From positions 58,912 through 122,911 of the forward strand of contig JBIQIY010000018.1 of the NCBI GenBank assembly GCA_044507775.1: a DNA stretch of 64,000 nt. Direction: 5' to 3'. The notes beneath the pieces were generated by a model. It did not search any database and was not told where the DNA came from. It saw nothing but the letters and a program-made list of their open reading frames with translations. Shown piece by piece: positions 36,110 to 42,923 of this stretch; positions within the stretch are counted from its first letter, which is position 1, and every line of letters starts with the position of its first letter. Position numbers and translations under genes: made by a program. The stretch is from Chryseosolibacter sp044507775 (lineage in GTDB: Bacteria; Bacteroidota; Bacteroidia; Cytophagales; Cyclobacteriaceae).

Positions 36110-36127
36110 ACCGTTCCCGGGATCGGT
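36110..36127. promoter_or_regulatory. LacI-type operator candidate
   Basis: ACCGTTCCCGGGATCGGT is an 18-bp even palindrome with eight of nine matching half-site positions and a central CG, the typical form of LacI/GalR operators. It lies 37 bp upstream of the LacI start and 80 bp before the sigma-factor start, in the divergent promoter region. Autoregulation and control of the sigma gene are inferred. Confidence 0.5.
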
Positions 36128-36206
36128 CCCGCAAACTCTTTTGCGATAAGGTCTGTAAGAATAAAAAAATCCCCTTAAATTCTATGAAAATTGAACAATC
36201 GATTGC

Positions 36207-36815
36207 GTGAAAATCCTCCGCTCGCAACCCCATCTTTTGTCGTCAACGCCGCCCCTGGGAAAGGGTACCCGCGGCGAGGAAAATATCGACCGCCTCTTCC
36301 AGCGTGTCGTCAACGACGACTACTCCGCATTTGAGAAAATATTCCACTCCAACTATCGCTATCTGTGCTACTATTCAAGCCAGTTGGTCGTTTGCCGACA
36401 TACTGCGGAGGAAATCGTGGACGATGTGTTTTGCAATCTCTGGAGAAACCGCAAGAAGATTCAGGTTAGTTGTTCATTTCGGGCGTATCTGATCACATCG
36501 ATCCGGAACCGCTCTCTGGATTCATTGCGCAAGGCAAGAGGTATTCGTGTTTATGTTCTTGAGCACGCCCAGTCGGTGGAATGCAAACAATCCATTGCCA
36601 GTGATTCACTGATGTATGAAGAGCTGTCGAACCATATTGAACGGGTCGTCGACGATCTACCCGAACAATGCCGCCTCATCTTCAGACTTAGCCGGGAAGA
36701 TGAGCTTTCGTATAAAGACATCGCCCGCCAGCTCAATATAAGTGTCAAGACCGTCGATACGCAGATCGGCCGGGCGCTGAAGTTTATCCGCAAGAGGCTT
36801 GCTGATCACGTCTGA
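36207..36815 (+). CDS. ECF RNA polymerase sigma factor, Bacteroidetes type
   Basis: 202 aa, starting at a GTG (36207). Region 2 is visible (AFEKIFHSNYRYLCYYSSQL, then HTAEEIVDDVFCNLW) and region 4 has a clear helix-turn-helix (LSYKDIARQLNISVKTVDTQ). This is the Bacteroides expansion family of sigma-70 factors that usually control SusCD-type loci through FecR-like anti-sigma proteins. Here no anti-sigma gene is adjacent. An 8-codon frame (ATG at 36184) ends in TGA overlapping the GTG start, so coupling with a leader peptide is possible. It is flanked by two LacI genes. Confidence 0.88.
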   Translation: MKILRSQPHLLSSTPPLGKGTRGEENIDRLFQRVVNDDYSAFEKIFHSNYRYLCYYSSQLVVCRHTAEEIVDDVFCNLWRNRKKIQVSCSFRAYLITSIRNRSLDSLRKARGIRVYVLEHAQSVECKQSIASDSLMYEELSNHIERVVDDLPEQCRLIFRLSREDELSYKDIARQLNISVKTVDTQIGRALKFIRKRLADHV

Positions 36816-36951
36816 AATTGACCGCTCTTCACAAATCTATCCCTCGGTGTAGGGGACAATTCGGATTCCGGCGTCTTCCCTCTAACCGACAGCACCTCCT
36901 GAAGATCCTTTCATTGTACCCTTCAACAGGAAGCGTTTCGGTAACCGCACT

Positions 36952-37989
36952 ATGTCAGAAAGCAAGAGGCCCACGGTGCACGACATCGCCCGGAAGATGA
37001 AGCTTACAGCGTCAACTATTTCGCGGGCGCTGAATAATCATCCGAGCATCAGTGACCGCACGAAGAGGTCGGTGCTGAAGATGTCGAAGAAGATGGGCTA
37101 TCAGCCTCACCGGATAGCCGCAGCCCTGCGCAATGGCAAGAGCCACATCATCGGAGTTATTGTCCCGGTCGCCGACCGCAACTTTTTCGCTTCTATTGTC
37201 CGGGGCATCGAAGAGAAGGCCAATCAGGCAAACTACCAGGTAATCATCTGTCAGACGTACGAAGATCCCGCCAAGGAAGAAGCCGCCATCGATGCGCTGC
37301 TCAACACGCGCGTCGACGGAATCATCGCATCACTCTCGAAGCGCACGGAGCGTTTCAATCATTTCAGCAAGGTGAGGAGCAAAGGTATACCGCTGATACT
37401 CTTCGACCGCACGAGTGACGATCTTGGCGTAAGCCATGTTGTCATAGATGACTACGCTGCGTCTTATAACGCTGTCAAACATCTCGTCGAACAAGGTTGT
37501 ACAAGAATTGCGCACTTTACCAATGTCGAGCGGATTAACATCTACAAGGAACGACTGCGAGGTTACCGCGCGGCGCTGCGCGATCACGGTATTCCGTTTG
37601 AAGAAAACCTGGTTGTGGAAAGCAATCTTCAGCTCGAAGACGGGCGCAGCAGCATGTTATATTTGTTGTCGCAGCAAAAGTTGCCGGATGCGGTCTTTTC
37701 ATCCAGTGACCTTGGTGCCATCGGGGCGTTGCAGGTCCTGAAAGAGCGCGGTATCCGGGTGCCGCAGCAAGTGGCGCTAATCGGTTTCAGCAATGAGCCG
37801 TTTACGATGTTCTGTGATCCACCGCTCACATCGGTCGACCAACACTGCAAGCAGATGGGTCATACTGCATCGGAACTTTTCCTGGAGGAAGTCAGAGCGG
37901 GGGCGAATACAAAATTTGTATCGAAGAAGATTGTGTTGATGCCCGAGCTTGTTGTGCGCGCCTCGTCGTTGAGGAGTTGTAAGTTATAG
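36952..37989 (+). CDS. Second LacI family transcriptional regulator
   Basis: 345 aa, same architecture as the regulator at 35030-36073 but only moderately similar. The helix-turn-helix is TVHDIARKMKLTASTISRAL (residues about 7-26). The effector domain contains GVIVPVADRNFFASIVRGIE, DGIIASLSKRTERF, PLILFDRTSD and DAVFSSSDLGAIGALQVLKE. It starts 136 bp after the ECF sigma gene on the same strand. Two LacI proteins around a sigma factor suggest control of a carbohydrate locus, possibly the nearby SusCD region; this is inference. Confidence 0.93.
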   Translation: MSESKRPTVHDIARKMKLTASTISRALNNHPSISDRTKRSVLKMSKKMGYQPHRIAAALRNGKSHIIGVIVPVADRNFFASIVRGIEEKANQANYQVIICQTYEDPAKEEAAIDALLNTRVDGIIASLSKRTERFNHFSKVRSKGIPLILFDRTSDDLGVSHVVIDDYAASYNAVKHLVEQGCTRIAHFTNVERINIYKERLRGYRAALRDHGIPFEENLVVESNLQLEDGRSSMLYLLSQQKLPDAVFSSSDLGAIGALQVLKERGIRVPQQVALIGFSNEPFTMFCDPPLTSVDQHCKQMGHTASELFLEEVRAGANTKFVSKKIVLMPELVVRASSLRSCKL

Positions 37990-38014
37990 TTTTAAGTTGT
38001 AAGTAATGGAGGGG

Positions 38015-38299
38015 TTAGGGGAGGGACGCGAGGATGGTGCGGGCTTCTTTGATGTAGATTTCGCGGTAGCGGGGTTCGTCGAGATCTTCCTCGTCATCGG
38101 GCATGTCAATTTTGCCGTCGATAATAGCGGATAACCTTTTGATCAGATCTTCCCGGCTGAAACTGCTCATGTAGCAATCGTAATAGACGTCCTGCAGGGC
38201 CAGCGCTTCGACGCGCGCAGATTCACTCTCCGCATCTTCCGGGTGTATAGCATTCGCCCGTTGCAAATACTTCTGCGCCATTTTGAATTTATCCCACAT
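38015..38299 (-). CDS. Small TPR-like hypothetical protein
   Basis: 94 aa (88 if the second ATG at 38281 is used). It opens with a TPR-like helix pair (MAQKYLQRANAIHPEDAESE, then EALALQDVYYDCYMS) and continues with an acidic segment (DMPDDEEDLDEPRYREIYIK). No signal or membrane segment. It starts 7 bp after the repeat-bearing lipoprotein gene upstream on the same strand, so they are probably co-transcribed. Function unknown. Confidence 0.65.
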   Translation of the reverse strand: MWDKFKMAQKYLQRANAIHPEDAESESARVEALALQDVYYDCYMSSFSREDLIKRLSAIIDGKIDMPDDEEDLDEPRYREIYIKEARTILASLP

Positions 38300-38306
38300 A
38301 TCCGAT

Positions 38307-38714
38307 TTATCCCATGGCTACCATTTCACCCTGCCTTTCAACCTGCCTCTCAACCTGCCTTTTAACCTGCCTTTCAACCTGCCTCTCAACCTGCCTTTCA
38401 ACCTTTTTTTCCCACAGCGCCTCCTTCAAACCCTTCACCTCGCGGAGCACCTGCATGCGGGCCGCGTCGATGTGGCTGGAGTCACCGCCCATCTCAATCG
38501 CTGTTATTACCTGTCCAGCGTACTCGTGCGCTTTCGCCTTATCCTGGTCGCGGATCCTGTCATACTCTGCGAGGATGAATTCCTTTTTTTTCGGCGACAA
38601 TTTTTTTTCTTTCACGGCAGTCGTCAGCGCATCGGATAACGCAGAACTTCCCTTGGTTGCGCACGCCGCCGCGAAGAAGATCATACCGATAATAAAGACA
38701 GAGCTTAACCTCAT
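38307..38714 (-). CDS. Small lipoprotein with QVER tandem repeat at its C-terminus
   Basis: 135 aa from the ATG at 38714, which begins a proper lipoprotein signal (MRLSSVFIIGMIFFAAACAT). The central part is helical and charged (KEKKLSPKKKEFILAEYDRI, then HEYAGQVITAIEMGG). Near residue 108 the sequence becomes VERQVERQVERQVKRQVERQ, encoded by six 12-bp units that also occur as an intergenic array at 48.4-48.7 kb. The C-terminus therefore looks like a recent repeat extension. Function unknown. It is followed by the TPR-like gene. Confidence 0.7.
   Translation of the reverse strand: MRLSSVFIIGMIFFAAACATKGSSALSDALTTAVKEKKLSPKKKEFILAEYDRIRDQDKAKAHEYAGQVITAIEMGGDSSHIDAARMQVLREVKGLKEALWEKKVERQVERQVERQVKRQVERQVERQGEMVAMG
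38330..38401. repeat. 12-bp tandem repeat inside a lipoprotein gene (6 units)
   Basis: Six contiguous units of CCTGCCTTTCAA with variants CCTGCCTCTCAA and CCTGCCTTTTAA. Read on the minus strand in frame they encode QVER or QVKR. The period of 12 keeps the frame open. The unit is the same as in the inverted array near 48.6 kb. Confidence 0.9.
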
Positions 38715-38772
38715 AGAGGGGTCATTTAGTTTTGCGCAAGAATCATCCCCGGAATGGGGTTCAGGACAGGGC

Positions 38773-38813
38773 AAAAAAGCAAAACCCGTTGCAGTACTGG
38801 CCTACAACGGGTT
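38773..38813 (-). terminator. Intrinsic terminator of the tRNA-Asp gene
   Basis: Stem AACCCGTTG (38783-38791) and CAACGGGTT (38805-38813) followed, in the minus direction, by a T-rich stretch (the plus strand shows GCAAAAAAGC). It begins 1 bp past the tRNA 3' end. Confidence 0.75.
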
Positions 38814-38814
38814 G

Positions 38815-38888
38815 CGGTCCGGACGGGACTCGAACCCGCGACCTCCTGCGTGACAGGCAGGCATTCTAACCAGCTGAACTACCGGACC
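38815..38888 (-). tRNA. tRNA-Asp (anticodon GTC)
   Basis: On the minus strand the acceptor stem GGTCCGG pairs with CCGGACC, with discriminator base G as normal for tRNA-Asp. The anticodon arm is CCTGC-CTGTCAC-GCAGG, so the anticodon is GTC. The T arm GCGGG-TTCGAGT-CCCGT is canonical. The 3' CCA is not encoded. A terminator follows directly. Confidence 0.95.
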
Positions 38889-39050
38889 TCCCTTGAATGA
38901 GGTGCAAAGATAGCTTTGGAAGCGTTTTATCCAACATTTTCAGAAAAACATTTTGCCGCAACCTATCCCTGGAGCGCCTCAGCCCAAAATCTGAAGGAAC
39001 GCTCACTTTTCGGGAACGATTTTTTCATGCCTGTCGCTAAAAAGCTGGCA

Positions 39051-39287
39051 ATGGAAGAAGGAAAATTCAACAGGCTGTCATTAAACGAGCGCGCGAGCAT
39101 CGTGTGGCGCAAAGGGAGGTTCGTAGACTCAGTCATCTACAACAACTATTGCCTCATGCTATACAGCGTTAACCGGCAGTTTGTGGAATTGTATCTCGAC
39201 CTGAAGTCCAACTCGATCGTCTGGATCAGCATGGCCAACGAATACGACCTAGCAAAATACCTGGACGATATCAAGATCGAAGTATAA
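39051..39287 (+). CDS. Small conserved protein, paralogue B of an 80-aa family
   Basis: 78 aa. The start at 39051 is favoured because it aligns residue for residue with the start of the gene at 22332; in-frame ATGs at 39027 and 38916 would add unaligned sequence overlapping the tRNA leader region. Shared features with paralogue A are the FNxLS opening (FNRLSLNERAS here), the tyrosine strand (IYNNYCLMLYSVNRQFVEL) and the terminal LAKYLDDI. No signal or membrane segment. Function unknown. It is monocistronic, with its own terminator. Confidence 0.75.
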   Translation: MEEGKFNRLSLNERASIVWRKGRFVDSVIYNNYCLMLYSVNRQFVELYLDLKSNSIVWISMANEYDLAKYLDDIKIEV

Positions 39288-39320
39288 AAAAAAAGCCCGC
39301 CACGGATGGCGAGCTTTTCA
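39288..39320. terminator. Bidirectional terminator
   Basis: AAAAGCCCGCCA (39291-39302), CGGA loop, TGGCGAGCTTTT (39307-39318), 11 of 12 positions paired, with A- and T-rich flanks. It lies between the 80-aa gene and the convergent small membrane-protein gene and can serve both. Confidence 0.75.
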
Positions 39321-39372
39321 GGTATAGGTAGTAGGGTTTAAGAATATCTTTCAGCGAATCTTTCGTCGCACA

Positions 39373-39558
39373 TTACATCCCGGGCCTGCTCCGCAAATGG
39401 TTGATGAAATCCATCAGGAGACCGATCACGGTCATTGATCCGACGAATGTCAAGAATAATCCGGTTCGCTCCTGGTGGTTCGACAACGCGTCGACACCTG
39501 CATATATCATCGCCAGCACACATATAAACGCCAGCACAAACACGAACCATTTTTTCAT
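39373..39558 (-). CDS. Small two-span membrane protein
   Basis: 61 aa starting at the ATG at 39558. Two hydrophobic segments (WFVFVLAFICVLAMIYAGVD and GLFLTFVGSMTVIGLLMDFI) are separated by a short polar loop (ALSNHQERT), so both ends probably lie on the same side of the inner membrane. Longer frames upstream (to 39678 or 39706) lack a sensible N-terminus. Function unknown. Converges with the 80-aa gene at the shared terminator. Confidence 0.65.
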   Translation of the reverse strand: MKKWFVFVLAFICVLAMIYAGVDALSNHQERTGLFLTFVGSMTVIGLLMDFINHLRSRPGM

Positions 39559-39767
39559 CAAAGCAGGGTTTATGAAAACAGTATGCGAAGATAGAAGAGC
39601 AAACGAATGGAAAAGGGTGAAAAACGCTGAGGAAGTCACACGCGAGAAAAAATTTTGATTTTGACAAAATTCCGCCACACGACTGGCGACGGGCCGGCTG
39701 GTTCAACGATGGACGTAGTCAATCCCATATTAAAGCGCTTTTAAAAGGGCTGATTTGTAATTTCTGT

Positions 39768-39775
39768 TAATTTTG
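39768..39775 (+). promoter_or_regulatory. Candidate -7 promoter element of accA
   Basis: TAATTTTG fits the Bacteroidetes -7 consensus TAnnTTTG and ends 21 bp before the accA ATG, leaving a short leader. The -33 element is not clear. Confidence 0.4.
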
Positions 39776-39796
39776 TGCTTCCTTTAACGTAAAACC

Positions 39797-40780
39797 ATGA
39801 GCCTTTTGGATTTCGAAAAACCTATCGCGGACCTTGAAGCCAAGCTGAATGACATGAAGCATTTGGCCAAGGGCAGTGATAAGGACGTCCAGGCAGCCAT
39901 TAAAGCGCTGGAAAAGAAGATCTTAGAACTCAAGAAAGAGACTTTCGAAAACCTCACGGGCTGGCAGCGCGTCCAGCTTTCCCGCCACCCGGAAAGGCCC
40001 TATACCCTGGATTACATATACGAGATCACCTCCGATTTTGTGGAGCTTCACGGCGACCGGACTGTAGCGGATGACCGCGCCATGGTCGGGGGATTGGGCA
40101 CGATCGATGGCAAGACCTTCATGCTCATCGGCCAGCAAAAAGGGCGAAATACCAAACAACGTCAGCAGCGCAATTTCGGCATGGCCAATCCCGAAGGCTA
40201 TCGCAAAGCGCTACGACTGATGAAGATGGCGGAAAAATTCAACAAGCCCATCGTCACATTTATCGATACCCCAGGAGCATACCCCGGCCTCGAAGCGGAG
40301 GAACGCGGACAAGGCGAGGCGATCGCCCGGAATCTGAAGGAAATGTTCACGCTGACAGTACCCGTCATTTGTATCATCATTGGCGAAGGAGCTTCCGGCG
40401 GTGCCCTTGGAATTGCCATCGGCGACCGTGTCCTCATGCTTGAAAACACGTGGTATTCGGTTATCTCGCCCGAGTCGTGTTCTTCCATCCTCTGGAGAAG
40501 CTGGGACTACAAGGAACAGGCTGCCGAAGTGCTGAAATTGACCGCCCGCGATATGCTGGATCAGAAGCTGATCGACGGCATCATTCGCGAGCCGCTCGGC
40601 GGCGCCCACACCGATGTGAAATGGATGGCCAGCGAAGTAAAGAAAGCCATCCTCGAACAAACGGAAGCCCTGCACCAACTCACAGCGGAACAACGCATTC
40701 AACAACGTATCGACAAATTCTGCTCCATGGGAGTGGTGAAGGAAGGAGCGACGAAATCGAAGGTGGCGAGTGGTGAGTAG
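39797..40780 (+). CDS. accA: Acetyl-CoA carboxylase carboxyltransferase subunit alpha
   Basis: 327 aa. Transfers the carboxyl group from carboxybiotin to acetyl-CoA, with AccD, at the first step of fatty-acid synthesis in the cytoplasm. The N-terminal coiled segment (LLDFEKPIADLEAKLNDM) and the carboxyltransferase core are typical: WQRVQLSRHPERPYTLDYI, FIDTPGAYPGLEAEERGQGE, GEGASGGALGIAIGDRVLM and SPESCSSILWRSWD. The last residues (SKVASGE) and the TAG stop are encoded by a GAGTGGTGAGTAG repeat tract, so the extreme C-terminus is repeat-derived. accD is not nearby; the gene stands alone. Confidence 0.97.
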   Translation: MSLLDFEKPIADLEAKLNDMKHLAKGSDKDVQAAIKALEKKILELKKETFENLTGWQRVQLSRHPERPYTLDYIYEITSDFVELHGDRTVADDRAMVGGLGTIDGKTFMLIGQQKGRNTKQRQQRNFGMANPEGYRKALRLMKMAEKFNKPIVTFIDTPGAYPGLEAEERGQGEAIARNLKEMFTLTVPVICIIIGEGASGGALGIAIGDRVLMLENTWYSVISPESCSSILWRSWDYKEQAAEVLKLTARDMLDQKLIDGIIREPLGGAHTDVKWMASEVKKAILEQTEALHQLTAEQRIQQRIDKFCSMGVVKEGATKSKVASGE

Positions 40781-40807
40781 TGAGTGGTGAGTGGTGAGTG
40801 GTGAGTG
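40764..40807. repeat. GTGAGTGG tract across the accA stop codon
   Basis: Reverse-orientation copy of the ACTCACC/ACTCACT repeat: GAGTGGTGAGTAGTGAGTGG and further units. It includes the last codons and the stop (40778-40780) of accA. Confidence 0.85.
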
Positions 40808-40988
40808 CGGTCTCAGCGGGTTGGTGGAATGATCTTCTTTGGTGCGGCTTCTCTTCGTGAGACGTCAGACGTGAATCGTGGTGGGTGCCACTCATCGTTT
40901 ATCTGTTTAACACAGGTGCTGCGCCACTCAAAAAGACAGTAAATAGTGCAATTTGATAGCTTTATATACCATGCTCACGCTTTCGCAA
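40808..40988. other. Intergenic region downstream of accA
   Basis: About 180 bp without a gene or clear terminator. It contains GTGAGACGTCAGACGTGAATCG, an inverse relative of the CACGTCT/GATTCACG motifs seen at 19.3 and 19.5 kb. Confidence 0.4.
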
Positions 40989-41028
40989 CCTGCCTGCCGG
41001 CGCGCGGGGCAAAACTCCGGCAGGCAGG
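40989..41028. repeat. GC-rich REP-like hairpin
   Basis: Perfect 12-bp arms CCTGCCTGCCGG (40989-41000) and CCGGCAGGCAGG (41017-41028) with a 16-nt loop. It directly precedes an ACTCACC tract, exactly as the related palindrome at 63926 does. Confidence 0.85.
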
Positions 41029-41057
41029 CTCACTACTCACCACTCACTACTCACTAC
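41029..41057. repeat. ACTCACC/ACTCACT tract
   Basis: Contiguous CTCACTACTCACCACTCACT-type units between the GC hairpin and the third inverted-end element. Same composition and order as at 63946-64000. Confidence 0.85.
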
Positions 41058-41078
41058 CGACGCGCGTGCCTTCGCTCG

Positions 41079-41175
41079 AACTTCCTGAAGGTCTTAAGAG
41101 TCTACTTCGTATCACTATTGGACTTGCCCGAAGAGCGAACTAGAACGACGATATCGCAAAAACCTTCAGGAAGTT
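41079..41175. repeat. Inverted-end element, diverged third copy
   Basis: 97 bp bounded by perfect 13-bp inverted ends AACTTCCTGAAGG and CCTTCAGGAAGTT. The inside is diverged but keeps blocks in order with the copies at 19.1-19.4 kb (CTTCGTAT, GACTT, GAACGA). The left flank GACGCGCGTGCC also matches. Compensating changes in both ends (AAAG/CTTT to AAGG/CCTT) suggest that pairing of the ends is conserved. Confidence 0.85.
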
Positions 41176-41180
41176 TCCCC

Positions 41181-41222
41181 AGTCACCTCTCACTACTCAC
41201 CACTCAGCACTCACCACTCACG
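41181..41222. repeat. ACTCACC tract before the MBL hydrolase start
   Basis: CACTACTCACCACTCAGCAC-type units ending 8 bp before the hydrolase ATG at 41230, so the tract replaces the usual leader and ribosome-binding region. Confidence 0.85.
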
Positions 41223-41229
41223 ATTGACG

Positions 41230-42069
41230 ATGAAACTACACGTAATCAACACCGGTCTCTTCAAGCTTGACGGAGGTGCGATGTTCGGCGTCGTTCCCCG
41301 CTCAATATGGCAGCGAACCAATCCACCTGACGAAAATAATCTGTGCTCCTGGGCTATGCGTTGTCTTCTGATCGAAGATGGTGACCGGCTGATCCTTATC
41401 GACAACGGCCTCGGCGACAAGCAGGATGCGAAATTTTTCAGTTATTACTACCTCCACGGAGACGACTCGCTGGTGAAGTCGATACACGCCGCAGGATTCT
41501 CGGAAGACGACATTACCGATATGTTTCTGACGCACCTGCATTTTGATCATTGTGGAGGCGGCGTCCGCTATGAAGGCGATAAGCTGGCCCTTACATTCCG
41601 GAATGCCACTTACTGGTCGAACGAAGATCACTGGCACTGGGCTACAAATCCCAACCCCCGTGAGAAAGCGAGTTTCCTCAAAGAAAACATTCTGCCGATA
41701 AAAGAGAGCGGTCAATTGTCTTTTGTGAATCCGGGCCAGCCGTCTCCTTTTGGATCGTTCGACATCTTTTACGCATCCGGGCACACAGATAAAATGATGA
41801 TACCCCGGATCCGCATGGGTGATCGCGTGCTCTGCTATGTGACGGACCTGCTTCCGTCCGTCGGCCATATTCCGTTGCCTTATGTAATGGGATATGACAC
41901 CCGACCCCTCATCACCATGGAGGAAAAGGAAAAATTTCTCAATGAAGCTGCGGACAACGGATATGTGTTATTTTTTGAGCATGATCCCGTGAACGAGTGT
42001 TGTACCGTCAAGCGAACGGAACGCGGCGTACGGCTCGACCGCGCCTTCCCCCTTTCCGATTTGCTGTAA
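41230..42069 (+). CDS. MBL-fold metallo-hydrolase
   Basis: 279 aa, cytosolic. The metal-binding motif THLHFDHCGGG (about residues 98-108) is the HxHxDH signature. Further ligands are in FYASGHTDKMM and LFFEHDPVNE near the C-terminus. The N-terminus MKLHVINTGLFKLDGGAMFG resembles the quorum-quenching lactonase/AHL-hydrolase-like group, but the substrate cannot be told. An in-frame TTG at 41224 is a less likely start. A repeat tract runs to 8 bp before the ATG and no Shine-Dalgarno is present. Confidence 0.9.
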   Translation: MKLHVINTGLFKLDGGAMFGVVPRSIWQRTNPPDENNLCSWAMRCLLIEDGDRLILIDNGLGDKQDAKFFSYYYLHGDDSLVKSIHAAGFSEDDITDMFLTHLHFDHCGGGVRYEGDKLALTFRNATYWSNEDHWHWATNPNPREKASFLKENILPIKESGQLSFVNPGQPSPFGSFDIFYASGHTDKMMIPRIRMGDRVLCYVTDLLPSVGHIPLPYVMGYDTRPLITMEEKEKFLNEAADNGYVLFFEHDPVNECCTVKRTERGVRLDRAFPLSDLL

Positions 42070-42167
42070 CGTCGTTCCTAAGGGACACCGCGCTTGCGTT
42101 GTTAAGCGGCTCTGCGAAACCAGGCTCGCCCGAGTGCTCGTATGAATTACATTCGTAAGTTAGCGTC

Positions 42168-42923
42168 ATGAAAATTGGTCTCGTATTAAGTGGCGGTGGG
42201 GCGCGGGGTATATCTCACCTGGGAGTGATCAAAGCGCTCGAGGAGTTTGGCGTCAAGGCGGATTTCATTTCCGGCACCAGTGCCGGCTCCGTTATAGGCT
42301 GTTTGTACAGTTATGGTTACTCCCCTGACGAGATACTGAAGATGATTCAGGCGACCAGCTTCTTCCGGTCGTTGAGACTGGCATGGACGTGGACCGGCCT
42401 GCTTTCGTTCGACGGACTTCGCGAAGCGCTCCTGAAGTATATGCCGGAAAACGATTTTAGTATTTTGAAAATACCCGTCACGCTTGCATTGACCGAGATC
42501 AGGCGGGGCAGGATCGAATACGTGTCACAGGGCGAACTCATGACACCTATCCAGGCATCGTGTTCCGTGCCTGCGGTCTTCAAGCCCGTTCAATACCGCG
42601 GCGGCATCTATGTCGACGGCGGGATCCTCGATAACCTTCCGGTCAAGGCTATTCATGACAAATGTGATTTTATCATCGGCTCGCACTGCAACTTCATTGC
42701 GAACGAGTTCGACATCAAGAATTTCCGGAACGTGATTGAGCGCAGCCTACTGATGGCCATCAGTGGCAATACGATGATCAGCAAGTCGCTTTGCGATGTG
42801 CTCATTGACCCGCCGGATGTAGGACTTTACAGCGGTTTCGATCTGGCAAAGGCGGCGGAAATTTTCGAGATTGGCTATCAGTACACGAAGCGTAATTTTA
42901 CCCGCGATCAATTTCCCGTATGA
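42168..42923 (+). CDS. Patatin-like phospholipase (RssA type)
   Basis: 251 aa serine acyl hydrolase. The oxyanion loop GGGARGISHLGVIKALEEFG is at residues about 9-28, the nucleophile elbow GTSAGS follows at about 41, and the catalytic Asp is in VDGGILDNLP (about residue 150). No signal peptide or barrel domain, so it is a cytosolic RssA/YlbK-like form. Its TGA stop overlaps the ATG of hutU (42920-42923), indicating translational coupling with the urocanase; the metabolic logic of this pairing is unclear. Confidence 0.92.
   Translation: MKIGLVLSGGGARGISHLGVIKALEEFGVKADFISGTSAGSVIGCLYSYGYSPDEILKMIQATSFFRSLRLAWTWTGLLSFDGLREALLKYMPENDFSILKIPVTLALTEIRRGRIEYVSQGELMTPIQASCSVPAVFKPVQYRGGIYVDGGILDNLPVKAIHDKCDFIIGSHCNFIANEFDIKNFRNVIERSLLMAISGNTMISKSLCDVLIDPPDVGLYSGFDLAKAAEIFEIGYQYTKRNFTRDQFPV

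Noticed and set aside
36207..36815. Complete regulatory trio of sigma factor, anti-sigma and SusCD
   Set aside because: No FecR-like anti-sigma gene is present between the sigma factor and the next gene; the next gene is a LacI regulator.
38314..38853. 179-codon plus-strand frame
   Set aside because: Antisense to the lipoprotein gene with the QVER repeat, and runs into the tRNA gene; composition is Ser/Cys/Thr-rich repeat translation.
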